Of a stretch of DNA of 64,000 nt, positions 61,431-64,000 are shown in pieces (within the stretch, counting starts at the first letter, position 1; every line of letters begins with the position of its first letter). The notes beneath the pieces are model-generated. The model was not told the origin of the DNA. It saw only the letters and a list, made by a program, of their open reading frames with translations, and made no database searches. This stretch comes from Diadema setosum (Eukaryota > Echinodermata > Echinoidea > Diadematoida > Diadematidae). The stretch spans positions 36,337,700-36,401,699 of the forward strand of contig CM067067.1 in NCBI GenBank assembly GCA_033980235.1, written 5' to 3'. The position numbers and the translations under genes were made by a program.

Positions 61431-63937
61431 AGACTGCAAAAGACAAATGAGGCTGATGAAAAAAAAAAGAAAACAACAAACACATTTTCCCCCTAGAAAC
61501 ACGTCTTGTACCGTATCACATCATGAGTTGTGATATAGAAATGAGTTCAGGTTGGACTGAATTTTTATGTGACCACAAAGAATGTGAGGCTGACATAAAA
61601 TTTTGTACTGTCTGGCAGGAATGTCCTCAAAACCATTTTTTTTTTCTTTTTGGTTGTTTTTTCCTGCAACGTGTTTTGTGTTGACAAAATCAAAGTGTGT
61701 ATTATATGACAATTGAAGATGTTACATCATCATTTATGATACTGTGACTCCTATATTAATCTATTTCATATTTTTCACAACATTGAATTTGTTAATTGGT
61801 TCCGAATAAGAAGAGATATGTTTTATAATGGTATTATTCATTGAAGTGCTGCCTAACAATAGTATTGTAGTCTGTGAAGATTTTTTTTTTCTCCCGTCAA
61901 CGTTAAGACGCCATCTGTACAGAGAGTAATGTTCAATATTATGATTTCAAATTATGTGAGCTATGTATCATTTGCATTGACAAGTGTTGTAATTATGAAC
62001 AAGAGTACTTCATACCAAAAATTATTCAAATATACTCAGTGGAGATTTGGTGCACAAACTAAGATCACTGAACATCCACTCTCGATCATTTCTTGATGAT
62101 AACGCGTGTTCACATTAAAATCACAATTAAGAATGAAATGAAGAGAAAATGTCGCATCGTCTTCAAGCAGTATCTCCCAAATCACATGAGCTGCTGAAAG
62201 TAGGCCAATACTATTTTACAAATTAACTGCAAACAATTCATAATCATTCTGTTTCTCAGAGCGTCCAAAAGATGGCGCCATTCAAGTCAGACTTTCATAG
62301 TCAGATTTTGTTTAGTTCTTTCCTTTTCTCATCCGGGCTGATAGAACTCGTTTTGAAATTCGTTACTTGTGTTTGTTTGATTGATGGTTGTGTGTATTTG
62401 ATTTTGTTATTTTTTAATGGTCCTCCATTTTCAACAGAACTATAATCCAGATATGACATACAAAAGTAGTTGGTATGAGGTATAGCTTACTTCATCGCGT
62501 ACAATATCAAAGAAAAATGCAAAAAGTTGATTTCAGCACACATAAGTTGCATTGGTTGATAAACTAAAGAAACGCTACGTAACGGGACAAGCATTGTGAA
62601 ACATATCCAACAAAATGATGAAGAACTTTATTCTTACTTTAATGATAAAAGCACGGTTTGCTGGCATACAAATAGATGCTGCATGGAAAGGGGGTGGGGG
62701 TGTGGGAGTAGCTACTTGGCCCTAGAATATGTTCAGCGTCTACTTTCAAATTGTCTTGATTATCAGTAATAGCTATGAAACACCTGTGAAGGTTAGTGAG
62801 ATATTCTGGTCATCATGGTTGCCAGCAAAATTTCTGAATAATTAATTGCGAACACGCGTAACCTACCCTTGTTTTAATTTATTCCATACGCAGCCATTTA
62901 GTAACGATTTGTTGGTGGGTAATAACATTCTTCTCGTCTAATACTATATCTGACTGTGTCTAAGTTGATCTCTTTGTTGAGGAAAGCAAGCGAAACTGTA
63001 AAATTCTGCAGTACAACTATGTAATCTCAGTTGTCAGTTATTCTTGAAGTGGTGTTTTGATTCTACTTTCAAGACTATTGCTTCGTTTTGTTTATTCCAT
63101 CTCCATGGAAAAAGAGTTTCCATTGAGTTTTCGTCAACGCGTCTTCGAGAAAGCCACAGTATACTCTAGTTAGGATCAGTACCTGTATTCTATGAATTCA
63201 AAATATGGATGTATGGTGAGTTAATTGTGTTGTATTCCTATTATCTAGTAAGCACAAACACTCATAGGAAGTACTCATAGTGTACATAAAATGTAATGAA
63301 TTGATCTGAATTTGTCATACGAATCTGTACATAATGCCGATACAAATACTACCAAATCGAGGATTCTAGTACTTGTACAGTAGTATACATAATAACTTTG
63401 TAACAAACGAAAGCTGTTATTATTGATAGATCTGTGTTTTGGTTTGTTTTGCATTATTTTTCTTGTCTTTTGATTGCCTTCACTTCAGCTTTGAATTTGA
63501 TTTATGTGTTTTAAATGCTGTCCATTCGGAGGCGATTAAATCATGTTGTTTGGTTTATAAATGAGATTTCATTTCTAAAGTTGATAAGGTTGTTACAAAG
63601 GTTTTGTGACAAAATCACGTTAAGACCATATAGATTATGAATTAAAGTATCAAATGACATTTCGCTACATAAAGATTTACGTTATCAACAATGCGAGATC
63701 TCTTGATACGTTAATATCTTGATACCAGTCCTTGATAAGTAGCTTTTGGAGTATAATTTTGATTTCGGTCATTGATGTGGACCAACCGATATCCCAACTG
63801 TCCTCTCGAATCTCAGTTTATCGGCATTCAAATTTGGATAAAGATTAAAAGTGTCAAGAAAGCATAATTTTGAGGAAATGAGTGTTATTAATATAGCATT
63901 GTTATTATCATATGCATGTTTTTATTGTCCTCAACAA

Positions 63938-63943
63938 AATAAA
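63938..63943 (+). terminator. Candidate polyadenylation signal AATAAA
   Basis: First canonical hexamer on the plus strand after the Hox stop codon, followed by A-rich and then GT-containing sequence (GTTTACAG, GGTTACAGTTCGTTGT), as expected of a cleavage site and downstream element. Assigned by position only. Confidence 0.4.
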
Positions 63944-64000
63944 AACAAAACAAAAAGCTGTTTACAGTTTATTAAATTGGTTACAGTTCGTTGTCCCAAA

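Larger units (their letters stand above)
61260..63960 (+). other. Presumed 3' UTR and 3' end of the Hox gene
   Basis: Sequence after the stop codon has no long open frame. It contains a (TA)n array at 61389-61429 and two Pumilio-type TGTACATA motifs (63281-63288 and 63326-63333). The first canonical AATAAA after the stop is at 63938-63943, which gives a 3' UTR of about 2.7 kb if used. An earlier non-canonical signal cannot be excluded. Confidence 0.5.

Overview
The window is AT-rich, repeat-dense eukaryotic genomic DNA carrying one confidently recognisable protein gene: a central-class Hox gene (Hox6-8 group, most likely Hox7) on the plus strand, split over two coding exons. Exon 1 (26531-27086) encodes the N-terminal region and the YPWM hexapeptide. 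Exon 2 (61009-61259) encodes the complete homeodomain and a short tail. They join in phase 1 across a 33.9 kb intron with GT/AG ends and give a 268-residue protein. The homeodomain variants ([19 protein letters not shown]) fit what I recall of the echinoderm Hox7 class. The repeats (a tRNA-derived SINE, Kolobok-, hAT- and mariner-like MITEs, a Penelope-like remnant) also suit an echinoderm such as a sea urchin or a relative. The species cannot be fixed from this sequence.

Layout. 1-26 kb is the upstream (5', posterior-side) intergenic region. It holds microsatellites, a candidate CTCF-type site (7558), a TTAA-flanked long-inverted-repeat MITE (20380), a 0.56 kb GATATA-type array (21190-21760) and a candidate untranslated exon (17985-18126). 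26.05-26.53 kb is the GC-rich promoter/leader, with a TATA-like box at 26062. 27.1-61.0 kb is the giant intron, into which at least eight mobile-element copies have inserted. It also contains isolated GC-rich islands near 47, 51 and 58 kb that may be regulatory or alternative promoters. 61.26-63.96 kb is the presumed 3' UTR, with the first AATAAA at 63938. No second gene, rRNA, canonical tRNA gene or CRISPR array is evident.

How it fits together. The gene encodes a DNA-binding developmental transcription factor with a PBC-cofactor motif. Everything else appears to be non-coding: regulatory sequence, UTR, or mobile and simple repeats. The most distinctive non-gene signals are two related fold-back elements embedded in TA microsatellites (35747 and 46489), a degenerate hammerhead-ribozyme-like motif of Penelope type (19586), a G-quadruplex-prone T/G-rich tract just before the homeodomain exon (60500-60720), and a possible 5' leader exon. 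Conservation, expression and repeat-family membership could not be tested here.
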